This document shows, one piece after another, positions 40,061 to 48,292 of a stretch of DNA of 56,427 nucleotides. The notes below the pieces were generated by a model. The model did not search any database. It saw nothing but the letters and a program-made list of their open reading frames with translations, and was not told where the DNA came from. This DNA is from a virus, in IMG/VR virus record IMGVR_UViG_3300005529_000043, positions 1-56,427 of that record, one strand, 5' to 3'. Position 1 is the first letter of the stretch. Every line of letters begins with the position of its first letter. The position numbers were made by a program, and so were the translations under genes.

Positions 40061-41767
40061 TCATCGGACGATGACGAGCTTTGTACGCGCATCGTGCGAT
40101 GACCCGTGAATTAAAACTTCATAAACTCCGGAAGAAAGGCTCGGGAAATACATCCGCAGTTGCTCGGCGCCGCCAAGCATTCGAATCGTTCCCGTTTGGA
40201 CAATGCTTCCTAAGAGACTATAAACTTCATAGCTTGCTTCTTCCCCTTCTGGCCAAAAGATCGTGGCCACGCTCCACGTTTGAGCAGGATTCGGCGAAAA
40301 CGAGAGTGCTGTCCCGCCCTGCACTGGTAGATTTACTAAATCCACAAATTGCGGATTTAGGTGTACGGGAATTTGTTTCGAGCCGTATATTAGCCATAAG
40401 GTGCCATTCGGTCCGAAGCTTGGATTCCCCAGTAAAAGATCCTCAAGGCTATCGGAATTCGCGTTTAGCGTATCCCCCAATCCTCCGAAACCGCCATAGA
40501 AAATATCTATCTTGCTATCGAGCGCTTCTCCAGTCACGTAGTAATTTTGGTCAGCGCTGAATTGACTTCCGCCACCAGTATAGAGGACGTCTTTACCCGT
40601 ACCTGTCATGTCACCGGCATTCGTTAGTATACCCGGCCAAATTTCGTAACCTAAAGTTTTGGGCGGTATAATAACGTATACAGCACTATCGATCGTAAGG
40701 CGGTGGGAACCGAAAGTGGGTCCGCCGCGAAAAATAAAAATCCCATTGTCGCTATCGTTCGTCGTCGGAATCCAAGCGGCCAAATCGACAGAGTTATCGC
40801 CTCGTTTCTTTGGCAGGAGGTGCATGACAATCGCGTTATCTGGCTCGAGCAACCACGCATAATCAGAATCTTTCATCACCTTGTTATCTTTTGAAGTCCA
40901 AAAGGTGTCCCTGCCAATAGCGTTCGCAAGTTTCTGGAGCGAGAACGGAGGATCGTTCCCATAAAAATACACATCCCTCTCACGGACACGGTGGAATTGA
41001 ATATTGACTATCAGAAGGTCGTCTCTTCCGGAACCACGAAAATCTCCCTGAAGTGTATAATAATCGTCGTTTAATGGCCCAAAATTTGCCGACGTATCCT
41101 CATACGCCGTGTCTTTCGCTGCAAGTGTGCCGCCACCACTGAACAGAACTAAATACATACTGTCCTGAGATTCTATGGAATCATTAGTGCCATAGCCAAG
41201 AACAATATCATCGACCGTGTCGGAAATAAGCGGGGAAATATAGGCGATAAATCTTGAGCCTCCCGCAACAACTCCATTTCCAATAACATGGGTCTCTAAC
41301 TTCGTTTTGTTTTTAATGTCATAATTTCCATTTGCATCGGCCCAATAGATAACCCAGGAATTCCATTCCAAAATATCGACGCTCGTCTTATTACGAAAAT
41401 GGCCGAACCGCATGTATTGCGGATCGACATCGGGGAGGTTAGCGGTCGCTTTCACTTTCAAGTCGTGCAAATTAAACGTCGGTCCTGTTGCAACGACCTT
41501 CACATTGTCGATCAACATATTCCCCGGAGTGCCGTCCGGCTGCGGGCCGAGATTGTAAATGAAAGTGCCGAGTCCTTCGCCTTGATTTCCCATGATCGTA
41601 TCGATCTCGCCCGGCATGCCGATTTGCGGGAAATAGCAGTCCGAGTCGAGCGATGGGTTTTTAAACGGCGGGTTGCTTTGAGCGCGGGCAGTTACCGGCA
41701 ATGCGGCGGCAAGAGCAGTGACACTCGCCCAAACACATAAAAACGCGAAAAATCGAAATGATTTCAC
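40061..41767 (-). CDS. FG-GAP-like secreted protein with T9SS sorting domain
   Basis: About 568 residues from a GTG at 41767, which puts the signal peptide (KSFRFFAFLCVWASVTALAA) at the N-terminus. An upstream in-frame ATG at 41890 adds 41 residues that do not look like protein. The body has FG-GAP/VCBS-like repeats (GDFRGSGRDDLLIV, GDMTGTGKDVLYTG, DSLEDLLLGNPSFG). A T9SS type A domain ends it: SFSPNPAQTW and LSSGVYEVLIHG. FG-GAP propellers often bind ligands or surfaces. It lies 58 bases upstream of the giant T9SS gene, so both may share a promoter. Confidence 0.8.
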   Translation of the reverse strand: MKSFRFFAFLCVWASVTALAAALPVTARAQSNPPFKNPSLDSDCYFPQIGMPGEIDTIMGNQGEGLGTFIYNLGPQPDGTPGNMLIDNVKVVATGPTFNLHDLKVKATANLPDVDPQYMRFGHFRNKTSVDILEWNSWVIYWADANGNYDIKNKTKLETHVIGNGVVAGGSRFIAYISPLISDTVDDIVLGYGTNDSIESQDSMYLVLFSGGGTLAAKDTAYEDTSANFGPLNDDYYTLQGDFRGSGRDDLLIVNIQFHRVRERDVYFYGNDPPFSLQKLANAIGRDTFWTSKDNKVMKDSDYAWLLEPDNAIVMHLLPKKRGDNSVDLAAWIPTTNDSDNGIFIFRGGPTFGSHRLTIDSAVYVIIPPKTLGYEIWPGILTNAGDMTGTGKDVLYTGGGSQFSADQNYYVTGEALDSKIDIFYGGFGGLGDTLNANSDSLEDLLLGNPSFGPNGTLWLIYGSKQIPVHLNPQFVDLVNLPVQGGTALSFSPNPAQTWSVATIFWPEGEEASYEVYSLLGSIVQTGTIRMLGGAEQLRMYFPSLSSGVYEVLIHGSSHDARTKLVIVR

Positions 41768-41890
41768 AATACGAAGACCGATAAGAGCTCGGAAGGTTAC
41801 AAAACCTAATGCACAAAAGTAAGGTAAAAATTTGGGACTGTTATGAACTTCGAATCGATCACGGTTCATCGGCGCTCCCGCCAGGAACAT

Positions 41891-42127
41891 CGCATTCAGG
41901 CGTTTAAATGTGAGTCCGATTCAAAGACGTTATATTCTGACGTCTAAAACCCGAAGAAAGTGACGATTGCCGCCGATCCGTGAGAGGATTCATTCGAGTT
42001 ATTAGGTTTTCCTGAATACAGAAGTTCCGTTTGAGTATTAGGTCGCTCGGATATCCAATTCGTCCTGCGATTTTAAGGCTAATCTAAAATAAATATATTT
42101 TGGGCCGCCACTCTTTTTTATTTTTCT
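41891..42127. other. AT-rich spacer between divergent genes
   Basis: No gene is seen on either strand. It should hold promoters for the T9SS pair (minus) and the regulator genes (plus). Base composition falls sharply (AAATAAATATATTTT at 42087). No convincing promoter pair can be called. Confidence 0.5.
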
Positions 42128-42265
42128 ATGGACCATATAGCAACACTCATTCTTATGTGGCTGTTTGTGAATTTGGGAATTCCCGCAATGATAATGTGGA
42201 TGAAGACCGACAACGAAAGGATGCTCGATGAAGCCAGACGCAAACGACATAACGATAGCAAATAA
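42128..42265 (+). CDS. 45-residue membrane micropeptide
   Basis: MDHIATLILMWLFVNLGIPA forms one hydrophobic span, followed by a charged tail ending HNDSK. It overlaps the regulator gene by 38 bases. Unknown function. Confidence 0.45.
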   Translation: MDHIATLILMWLFVNLGIPAMIMWMKTDNERMLDEARRKRHNDSK

Positions 42266-42704
42266 CATTCGCGCGCTCATTGGTAAGCGCGAGCGTAGCA
42301 AAACGCGGCCCAAGGGCGTCGGAGAAATCGCGACGGATGCCGGCATCGATCCGGTGACATTATGGCGTTATATGAACGCCAAGCGGCGCCCGAGCGAAGA
42401 GCAGCTTATAAAACTCGCGCAAGGCATCGGTTGTCAGCCCTGGCGTTTTCTCGTTGGCGTCGAGCGGCCGAACGAGAAATTTCCCAACATAGAAGTTCCA
42501 CATCTCCGTAAGAAACCTATGTATTCCCGGATCGAAACCGCGATGCGTTCCGACAAGGAGCTGGCACGCTTCTTTGGGGGTATGAATAAAGAGACGTTCG
42601 ATTGGCTCCGGGCCAACATGGAGAAGATTGTCGATTATGTCCAGCGTAAACGACAGCAGGACATCGACGAGGGACGCTTCGATAAAAAGAAGCCGATCTA
42701 TTGA
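42228..42704 (+). CDS. Cro/C1-type HTH regulator
   Basis: A 158-residue protein. Residues 10-75 fit the XRE helix-turn-helix: ANNIRALIGKRERSK, VGEIATDAGIDPVTLWRYMN and a PSEEQLIKLAQGIG helix. The remainder is helical (RIETAMRSDKELARFFGG, IVDYVQRKRQQD). It is separate from the repressor at 55.2 kb, so it may control the neighbouring cargo genes or be a second lysogeny regulator. Confidence 0.75.
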   Translation: MKPDANDITIANNIRALIGKRERSKTRPKGVGEIATDAGIDPVTLWRYMNAKRRPSEEQLIKLAQGIGCQPWRFLVGVERPNEKFPNIEVPHLRKKPMYSRIETAMRSDKELARFFGGMNKETFDWLRANMEKIVDYVQRKRQQDIDEGRFDKKKPIY

Positions 42705-42727
42705 CCGGAACCGTTCCGCCTCGCTAA

Positions 42728-42738
42728 CCTAAACGACA
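42728..42738 (+). promoter_or_regulatory. leader motif CCTAAACGACA, copy 5
   Basis: Exact motif five bases before the ATG at 42744. Confidence 0.7.
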
Positions 42739-42743
42739 AATAC

Positions 42744-43079
42744 ATGATGCATCTGCTTACGCGCCGTTGTATCAACGGCCACCCTTTTGATATTATTGCG
42801 TATGACGACAAAAAAGAAACTCATGAGGACGCATTGCAGGCACTAGAGCGTGAGCGCCGCTCCCACAGCCTACCGCTCGCCTGCCTGTTCTGCGGAACGG
42901 GCGGAATTATTTCCGAGGACTCCGCAACGCCATTCGACGATCCGCAGGACTTCCTTCCATTTATGCGTAAGCGCGTGAGCGAGTTATATGAGGAGAACGT
43001 CGATAATTTAGTTGGGAGCGTTCTCGCGAATGCGCTCGGGCTACCACCGCCGCGCCATCTTCCGCCACCGCGCGTGTGA
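42744..43079 (+). CDS. small Cys-containing protein
   Basis: A 111-residue protein with RRCINGHPF near the start and LACLFCGTGG at residues 46-55, a possible zinc site of two well-separated parts. The C-terminus is Pro-rich (PPPRHLPPPRV). Met1 or Met2 may be the start. Family not recognised. Confidence 0.5.
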   Translation: MMHLLTRRCINGHPFDIIAYDDKKETHEDALQALERERRSHSLPLACLFCGTGGIISEDSATPFDDPQDFLPFMRKRVSELYEENVDNLVGSVLANALGLPPPRHLPPPRV

Positions 43080-43164
43080 AACGGCCCAAAACGGAGGAAC
43101 TCGGCATCCAGCGCAAGTCGTTCTTTTGTACACGTTCCATCATCCAATTTAGGCCCTTACAATA

Positions 43165-44112
43165 ATGAAAAAAAGATTGTTGATGTCCTTTACCGCGGTT
43201 TTTATTGCTCTTATTTTTTTAGCGATGGGGAAACCGCCGGTCAATCCCCCAACAACTGATCCTCCAATAACCAAGGATCAATTACAGGCGGCGATCGATG
43301 CCAAATTCGCAAAGGCAAGTTTTACTACAACTTTACCAGACGTGGACCTCGAAGGATACCAGCTCCCTGCCAACATGCTTAATAGCTCCCCTTATCTTGT
43401 GGGAAGACTTGTGAACATTGAGGAATCTAATGGAAAGACAAAGATCGATTTGATCGGCGATTTGGATTATCTCATCAACGCAAATAAGCTCAGTAGTTCT
43501 ATGGTTTCCTCTGCTCCATTTTTCAATGACTATGTCACAAAGAGTGTTCACACTAACGTGTCTGCTGTGATGGGAATCGCAGCGAGTCTTAGCGACTCAG
43601 AATCAGTCCACGTTACCTATCAGACAATTCTTAGTTCAACACCTCAGAATCAATTTTTAGATCGAAAACAGTTAGAAGCCGACAACGTTAGTTATGGACT
43701 TCAATCGAAATGGAAAAATCCAAAAATTGTGTATTCTGTTACGGTCAACCGCCTAACGTATCAAAAATTTCGGCAGTTCTCTGGCGGTATTACAGGCTCT
43801 AATCTCATTGTTAATTTAAACGGGGGAATGTACTACAGTGAGGGAACCGAGGTAAACATTTATGAGGTGTATATCACGGTGGCAGATCCCGTTTTTCCTC
43901 AAACTACAATTACAGGTGCAGCGGCAACTACAATTTCTACGACCCCACCTCCACCACCTCCTCCTCCGCCGGACACTGATAATATGACAATAAGCGTCAG
44001 CGATCAATCAGCCCTAACAGTGGGACAAGAAGAAGAAATAAAACCTGACGTTTTGGGAAGAGTTATAAAGGTGGATGAGGTTGCGCGCATTAAATCGCCA
44101 CGCCGACATTAG
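43165..44112 (+). CDS. secreted protein with polyproline linker
   Basis: A 315-residue protein. Signal peptide (KKRLLMSFTAVFIALIFLAMG), then residues 40-250 with mixed strands and helices, then a nine-Pro linker (TTPPPPPPPPPDTD) near residue 268 and a short charged C-terminal part. No T9SS domain. AT-rich relative to the phage average, which suggests a recently acquired gene. Function not recognised; it might be a secreted effector or envelope protein. Confidence 0.6.
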   Translation: MKKRLLMSFTAVFIALIFLAMGKPPVNPPTTDPPITKDQLQAAIDAKFAKASFTTTLPDVDLEGYQLPANMLNSSPYLVGRLVNIEESNGKTKIDLIGDLDYLINANKLSSSMVSSAPFFNDYVTKSVHTNVSAVMGIAASLSDSESVHVTYQTILSSTPQNQFLDRKQLEADNVSYGLQSKWKNPKIVYSVTVNRLTYQKFRQFSGGITGSNLIVNLNGGMYYSEGTEVNIYEVYITVADPVFPQTTITGAAATTISTTPPPPPPPPPDTDNMTISVSDQSALTVGQEEEIKPDVLGRVIKVDEVARIKSPRRH

Positions 44113-44267
44113 TTAGGAGCGTTGGGTGAGGGGAAATATCACAGCCGATTTTTCTCGAGCGAATTTTTTAGTATCATGCCATGTTCGATATTTTGCTGCC
44201 GCTGGCTGGATAGCAGTTTAATCGGTTTCAAACCTACCTAACTGATACAATTGTTTCAATCTTAGGG

Positions 44268-44426
44268 ACTTTCCGAAAGGGAAGTACAACCTGCGAGTCC
44301 GGCTACGGTGGTTTTTGAGCGCCTATCGCGTGAGGCTCTTTGGGATTTTTTCTTTTGGGGTGAGCGGCATAAAAACCGTCAATAATCTCCACACCGAATA
44401 CCCAAAACCGACACTCCATAGGCGCT
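44268..44426 (+). ncRNA. candidate structured RNA
   Basis: Within a 473-base stretch with no gene (44113-44585). ACTTTCC-GAAA-GGGAAGT (44268-44285) is a GNRA-capped hairpin. AGCGCCTAT (44318-44326) pairs with ATAGGCGCT (44418-44426) across 91 bases, enclosing TTTTGGG/CCCAAAA and CGG/CCG. The GNRA loop suggests plus-strand transcription. I do not recognise an RNA family. Confidence 0.4.
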
Positions 44427-44488
44427 TTTCTAATAAGTGCGAATTATCTTTACATTCTCACAGGTATAAGCTGTGATTAGGATGTCAT

Positions 44489-44583
44489 CCTAAACGACAG
44501 GACAGGGTGGCGGGGTACGCAGCGGTCGCAGGCTATGTTGGTTGCGAGAAAATTTTGCGATGAGCGCGCCGCCCCGCCACCCT
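44489..44583 (+). ncRNA. leader motif followed by a long-stem RNA element
   Basis: CCTAAACGACA (44489-44499) is followed not by a gene but by AGGGTGGCGGGG (44504-44515), which pairs perfectly over twelve bases with CCCCGCCACCCT (44572-44583). Inside, TCGCA/TGCGA and AAAATTTT can pair. It could be a small RNA carrying the same leader as the genes, or a terminator for the minus-strand operon that ends three bases away. Confidence 0.5.
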
Positions 44584-44585
44584 TA

Positions 44586-45398
44586 TTATTCTGCGCTACT
44601 CCTTGCCATGAGCCAGTCCGCATAATCGTAGCCATCCGGTTTACCGGGAAACATATTGCGGATGTTGAGAATTTTGGGCAACGCGCCTGCGTCGCGTAGC
44701 CTGTCCCCGCAGAACTTCGCACCCTTCATCCCGGCTTCATCGAGATCGAATGCGATGAGGATATGCCGGCAGGCAAGTGGAGCGGCCTTTTCTTTACTAA
44801 TCCCGGTGCATCCTCCGGCTGCAAGCCAGATCGTTCCTGGGAAAAAGTGGGACGCGACGATCGCTGTTTTTTCGCTCTCGACGAGGACGATCGTACCCTT
44901 GCGTTTGAGCTGATGGAGGCCGTATAGGACCTGGGAGCCTCCATCTTTGGTGCGTAATAAAAATTCCACATCGCCCGTACGCTCGAATCCGTCGTAGCGC
45001 ATTCTCTTGCCATTGATGATCCGGCCATCCGCGTCCGCCATCCAGTGCGTCACGATCCCGCCCGCCTCCAACCCCACGCGCCACGAGCGCAGCGTCTCGA
45101 TCGACGTCAGCTTCGCGAGGATGAGGCCGAACGAATTAACGGCCGGATCGTTGGCTTCTAAGTATTTCAGGGAACGCTTGATAAGCGGCGAGAGCATTTG
45201 TTCTGCTTCTTCGGCTGGCAACAATTTTTTCACGGGTGGGGCTGCTTCAGCCTCTCCCGTTTTTTCGTATGCGGGGGTAACGGTGTAGCCGCATGCGTGG
45301 CAGTAGCCGCACCCCGCCAATCCGCGAAGGGGGGCGAACCCCCTCCGGGCGTGGCAGTGCGGGCATTCTACTCTTCGGGCTTCGAACTCGTGAGTCAT
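44586..45398 (-). CDS. Toprim primase-like protein with zinc ribbon
   Basis: A 270-residue protein from the ATG at 45398; a longer frame to 45605 overlaps the previous gene and has no family signal. Residues 10-40 hold CPHC...CGYCHACGY zinc-binding pairs. From about residue 150 come Toprim motifs: VLVESEKTA (Glu) and IAFDLDEAGMKG (Asp-x-Asp). This resembles primase-like proteins of Bacteroidota phages (DUF6371 type). It should make RNA primers or act with the DnaB helicase coded in the same operon. Last gene of the early operon. Confidence 0.75.
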   Translation of the reverse strand: MTHEFEARRVECPHCHARRGFAPLRGLAGCGYCHACGYTVTPAYEKTGEAEAAPPVKKLLPAEEAEQMLSPLIKRSLKYLEANDPAVNSFGLILAKLTSIETLRSWRVGLEAGGIVTHWMADADGRIINGKRMRYDGFERTGDVEFLLRTKDGGSQVLYGLHQLKRKGTIVLVESEKTAIVASHFFPGTIWLAAGGCTGISKEKAAPLACRHILIAFDLDEAGMKGAKFCGDRLRDAGALPKILNIRNMFPGKPDGYDYADWLMARSSAE

Positions 45399-45763
45399 AT
45401 TCGTTTCTGAGCTGCGCGCGCTTTCGCTCGGTCGCTTCGGTCGTCGTATTTTCCATACGTTTCGTATTCGAGGTCGTAGTGCATGAGTGTCATCGCGCAC
45501 CACAGGACGGAGGCCAGGTGATGCTGACCGTCCTCGGCATCGTGCCGCTGCCCCATCCAGAATTTCCAGGCGTGCCGCATGAGCGCCGCAAAGATGCGCC
45601 CCCACTTCATACCCTTTTCCCAGTTGCGATCGGCGTATTTCCGCGCTCCCATTTCGAATACTTCCCCGAGCTCCATCAGGACGGCCGGGCTCATGAGGTC
45701 GAAGCGGGCCTTCCCGCTGTCGTTCTTCACGCCCTCCGGTGCTTGTTCAACTGCCTTACTCAT
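45395..45763 (-). CDS. dATP/dGTP diphosphohydrolase-like (DUF5664)
   Basis: A 122-residue protein with the DUF5664 pattern: DSGKARFDLMSPAVLMEL, VFEMGARKYADRNWEKGM, AALMRHAWKF and EDGQHHLASVLW. Such proteins are linked to purine deoxynucleotide hydrolysis in phages. Overlaps both neighbours by four bases. Part of a three-gene nucleotide-pool group. Confidence 0.75.
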   Translation of the reverse strand: MSKAVEQAPEGVKNDSGKARFDLMSPAVLMELGEVFEMGARKYADRNWEKGMKWGRIFAALMRHAWKFWMGQRHDAEDGQHHLASVLWCAMTLMHYDLEYETYGKYDDRSDRAKARAAQKRI

Positions 45764-46125
45764 TCGGAGTCCTCCCAGAGCGATAGCCGTTCCCTCGCAA
45801 TATCGAGTAGCGGGTGATCGATCGCAGCTTTAAACGCACCGTAATGGAACGTTTTAATGCGAAGGGATTCCGCTAAATTATATTCGAGCACAGCACCCCG
45901 AGAGGCGTTCCATCCTGGAAGCGCCACGAGGCCCTCGCAGTCGACGAGGAGCTTTACGTCGTGTTTAAGATATTCTTCCCACGGCAGATCGCGTCTGCCG
46001 CCGAAGTTTTCGGCCGGATTCACGACCTCGTGGCCGCAGCCCCGTAGAACCTTCGCCGCCTCGTTGAAGGCGGGGAAGTTGTAATCGGCGTAGCCCGTCA
46101 TGGGGCCAGCTAAATAGAGCTTCAA
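45760..46125 (-). CDS. DUF4406, nucleoside deoxyribosyltransferase-like
   Basis: A 121-residue protein: LYLAGPMTGYADYNFPAFNE, GHEVVNPAE, and the LPGWNASRGAVLEYNLAE catalytic-type segment with a Glu. The fold is that of N-deoxyribosyltransferases, which act on deoxynucleotide glycosidic bonds. It probably changes the nucleotide pool, perhaps removing or sparing a particular base. Overlaps neighbours (ATGA). Confidence 0.75.
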   Translation of the reverse strand: MKLYLAGPMTGYADYNFPAFNEAAKVLRGCGHEVVNPAENFGGRRDLPWEEYLKHDVKLLVDCEGLVALPGWNASRGAVLEYNLAESLRIKTFHYGAFKAAIDHPLLDIARERLSLWEDSE

Positions 46126-46571
46126 AGTTTTCCCTCCCGTTGTTTTTCGAGATCGTCAAGCTGTTTTAAAAATGCGCGCGCCCGCTCCTTGTCGTGGAGC
46201 GAGAATTTGGAAGAGACGTCGTAGGTCTCGTCCTGGATCATTTCGAGCCAGCCGAACGTCTCGTTGGGATCGGTGAGGAGTTCGTGGTCGCGCGGCACGC
46301 TCTTATTGTGATCGCGGATGAGCTTAGAACGAATATCTAATATCTTTCCCAGCTCGTCAATCAGCTTCACTGCGTCTCGACCGATGAATACTGTCGTGTT
46401 GTACCGGTGATAGAGCGACGTCAGAACCCCCCCCAGCTCTTCGGCTGGAATTTCGGAGTTCGTGCGCGCCGCATGGACCATCGCATTGTACTCTTCGATT
46501 TCGTCGCCGTGCTCCGCGAGTAGCCTGTTTAAACGTTCCGAGTAATCCCGGATGTCGCTTTCGACGCTCAC
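46122..46571 (-). CDS. helical protein of unknown function
   Basis: A 149-residue, mostly helical acidic/basic protein (DYSERLNRLLAEHGDEIEEY; ARAFLKQLDDLEKQ). The GTG at 46571 overlaps the MazG stop as GTGA and is preferred over an ATG at 46649 that would run back into that gene. Family not recognised. Confidence 0.5.
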   Translation of the reverse strand: MSVESDIRDYSERLNRLLAEHGDEIEEYNAMVHAARTNSEIPAEELGGVLTSLYHRYNTTVFIGRDAVKLIDELGKILDIRSKLIRDHNKSVPRDHELLTDPNETFGWLEMIQDETYDVSSKFSLHDKERARAFLKQLDDLEKQREGKL

Positions 46572-46912
46572 GCTGTACCTCCGCTCGTCCGGGCGCTGAC
46601 GCCATCGTACTTGAACTTCTTCCAGTCGCGCTGCTTCACCTCGTTCCACGTCTCCTCTAAAATTTCTTCGAGGTCAAACCCGCGTTTGTTACAGTAGTCG
46701 AGAAGAAAGATGACGATGTCGCCGATCGCGTCTTTTTGTTTAAAGCGGTGCTCGATAAGCGTTCCGCGAATACCCTGCTTCGATTTTAACACCGAGTGGG
46801 CGAGCTCGCCGACCTCTTCCACGACTCCTAAGAGCGAGTAGACCGAGTCGAGCGGTTCGAAATTTTCGAGCGTCCACGCGTGGACCTCGTGTTGTAGCTG
46901 TTTTAAATTCAT
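46568..46912 (-). CDS. MazG-like nucleotide pyrophosphohydrolase
   Basis: A 114-residue protein (ATG at 46912; an ATG six codons earlier is possible). MazG motif: GVVEEVGELAHSVLKSKQG with EExxE, then KDAIGDIVIFLLDYCNKRG with ExxD-type metal ligands. It should hydrolyse (d)NTPs to monophosphates, which in phages may shift pools or lower alarmone levels. Confidence 0.8.
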   Translation of the reverse strand: MNLKQLQHEVHAWTLENFEPLDSVYSLLGVVEEVGELAHSVLKSKQGIRGTLIEHRFKQKDAIGDIVIFLLDYCNKRGFDLEEILEETWNEVKQRDWKKFKYDGVSARTSGGTA

Positions 46913-46969
46913 TGGCAAATAAAATCCCACGCCCCGGCCGGTGGCAGACCTGGAACGTGAAATAGGGCT

Positions 46970-47902
46970 TTAAGGGATAATCTGGCCTTTGGGCGGTGCG
47001 GCATCCACCTTCTGGGTTCCGACGATCGCGAGCATATAGCCGCTGCGCTTGAAATAGTCGTTGGCTCTGTCAACCGCATCCGCCGACGACTTAGCCCTTG
47101 CGTAGTAGGTGTATTCGGTCCCCGAGTACATTCCTTTCGCATGGATAGCGTACATAGATAGCGGCGCCTGCGTCGCTCCTACACCGCCGTAGTAGCCTCG
47201 GACATCCGCCGCTTCGTCGTAGTCGTCAAAATCGTCGATGTCGAAGACCGGCTCGGGATTGATTCCAATACTCGACTCGATCTTCTGAAGCTTACCGTTG
47301 ATAACCAGTTCGTCCGGCATGCCGACCTTTCGGCGGATGAGGCGTAGATTGCGGCCGACATCCGTGAGCGCCGCCTGCGTCGCATTCACGTCGTCGACGT
47401 GCGCGCGGAAGAGCTCGCCCACCTTCTCGCCGATCGTAAGGCGAGCCGCGTGAGATTGCTCCAGCGGATCGAGGCGCTTATCGATCGATCGCTCGAGCGC
47501 GTCGACTTTATTATTGACGAGCGTCGTGAGGTTCGTCCAGGTCCGCGACGAGTAATGGCGGCTCGTGTTTTCGAGCGCTTCCAGTCGCGACAGGATCGGC
47601 TTGAGCTGGGCGTCGAGCGCCTCCGCGAACGCTTTTACTCCTTCGTCGACCAGGCGCACGCGAGCTTCGGTCGTCAAGCTGCCGATCGGGCCAGGACCGA
47701 AGTCCGCCATTTGGAATTCGCGTTCGAACTCCGTCAGCGTATAGAGCTTTACGATCCCGCTTCCGACGAGTTGAACGAGACAGACGTGGTCCCGCTGCCC
47801 GCTCCAGCGAAACGCCGTTTCGGGGTCCAAATGAATACAGACCGCAAGCTGCCCGGTCTTTGTGTGTTTATAGATCATAAATAGGTTACCAGTCGCGGTC
47901 AC
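46970..47902 (-). CDS. unknown protein with coiled-coil centre
   Basis: A 310-residue protein using a GTG at 47902 that overlaps the upstream stop (GTGA). An N-terminal small folded part is followed by a long charged coiled coil (residues about 90-200), an acidic linker (IDDFDDYDEAADV) and a C-terminal strand-rich part (YTYYARAKSSADAVDRANDY). No motif recognised. Its operon place suggests a role around replication. Confidence 0.5.
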   Translation of the reverse strand: MTATGNLFMIYKHTKTGQLAVCIHLDPETAFRWSGQRDHVCLVQLVGSGIVKLYTLTEFEREFQMADFGPGPIGSLTTEARVRLVDEGVKAFAEALDAQLKPILSRLEALENTSRHYSSRTWTNLTTLVNNKVDALERSIDKRLDPLEQSHAARLTIGEKVGELFRAHVDDVNATQAALTDVGRNLRLIRRKVGMPDELVINGKLQKIESSIGINPEPVFDIDDFDDYDEAADVRGYYGGVGATQAPLSMYAIHAKGMYSGTEYTYYARAKSSADAVDRANDYFKRSGYMLAIVGTQKVDAAPPKGQIIP

Positions 47903-48171
47903 GAAAAGAGATTGCCCGAGAGGGTGTCTTTGGGCTTCCTCGATATTCGCTTGACGATTGGTTCGGTTGTCTTCTTCTTAGGTTTGTTGGGTTTCTTTTT
48001 CTTTTCGGGTTCCCTCCGCTTCCACCACTGGAACTGCGGGTCGGGGTCGGCCGAAAAAAAGTGCTCGCCTTTCGGGCAGGGACAGGGGTCGCATAGGAAC
48101 ATCGGATAATGGTTGATGTTGATACGCCCCCCGAAGTCCCTACCCGGCTCGCCGCAGCAGGGACAGTTCAT
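47899..48171 (-). CDS. small zinc-finger-like protein with Lys-rich tail
   Basis: A 90-residue protein: CPCCGEPG at the start, CDPCPCPKG mid-way, then EKKKKPNKPKKKTTE. The paired CxxC sites suit zinc; the tail should bind nucleic acid. No specific family. Confidence 0.5.
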   Translation of the reverse strand: MNCPCCGEPGRDFGGRININHYPMFLCDPCPCPKGEHFFSADPDPQFQWWKRREPEKKKKPNKPKKKTTEPIVKRISRKPKDTLSGNLFS

Positions 48172-48292
48172 CTACCAGCCGTACACTACGCGAGCGCTTC
48201 GATACCAGCCGAGAGCCTTTAAAAAAAATCCCGGCCCCGGCATACGCAAGCGCCGTGCAGAAGATACTGGCGACGATCCACTCAATAGTCAT
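48140..48292 (-). CDS. 50-residue membrane micropeptide
   Basis: MTIEWIVASIFCTALAYAGA and a basic tail (KGSRLVSKRSRS). One hydrophobic span. It overlaps the neighbouring genes at both ends. A run of eight T within it could be slippery. Function unknown. Confidence 0.45.
   Translation of the reverse strand: MTIEWIVASIFCTALAYAGAGIFFKGSRLVSKRSRSVRLVDELSLLRRAG

Noticed and set aside
45399-45605. N-terminal extension of the Toprim primase
   Set aside because: Overlaps the DUF5664 gene by more than 200 bases and has antisense-like Arg content; the ATG at 45398 begins the zinc ribbon.
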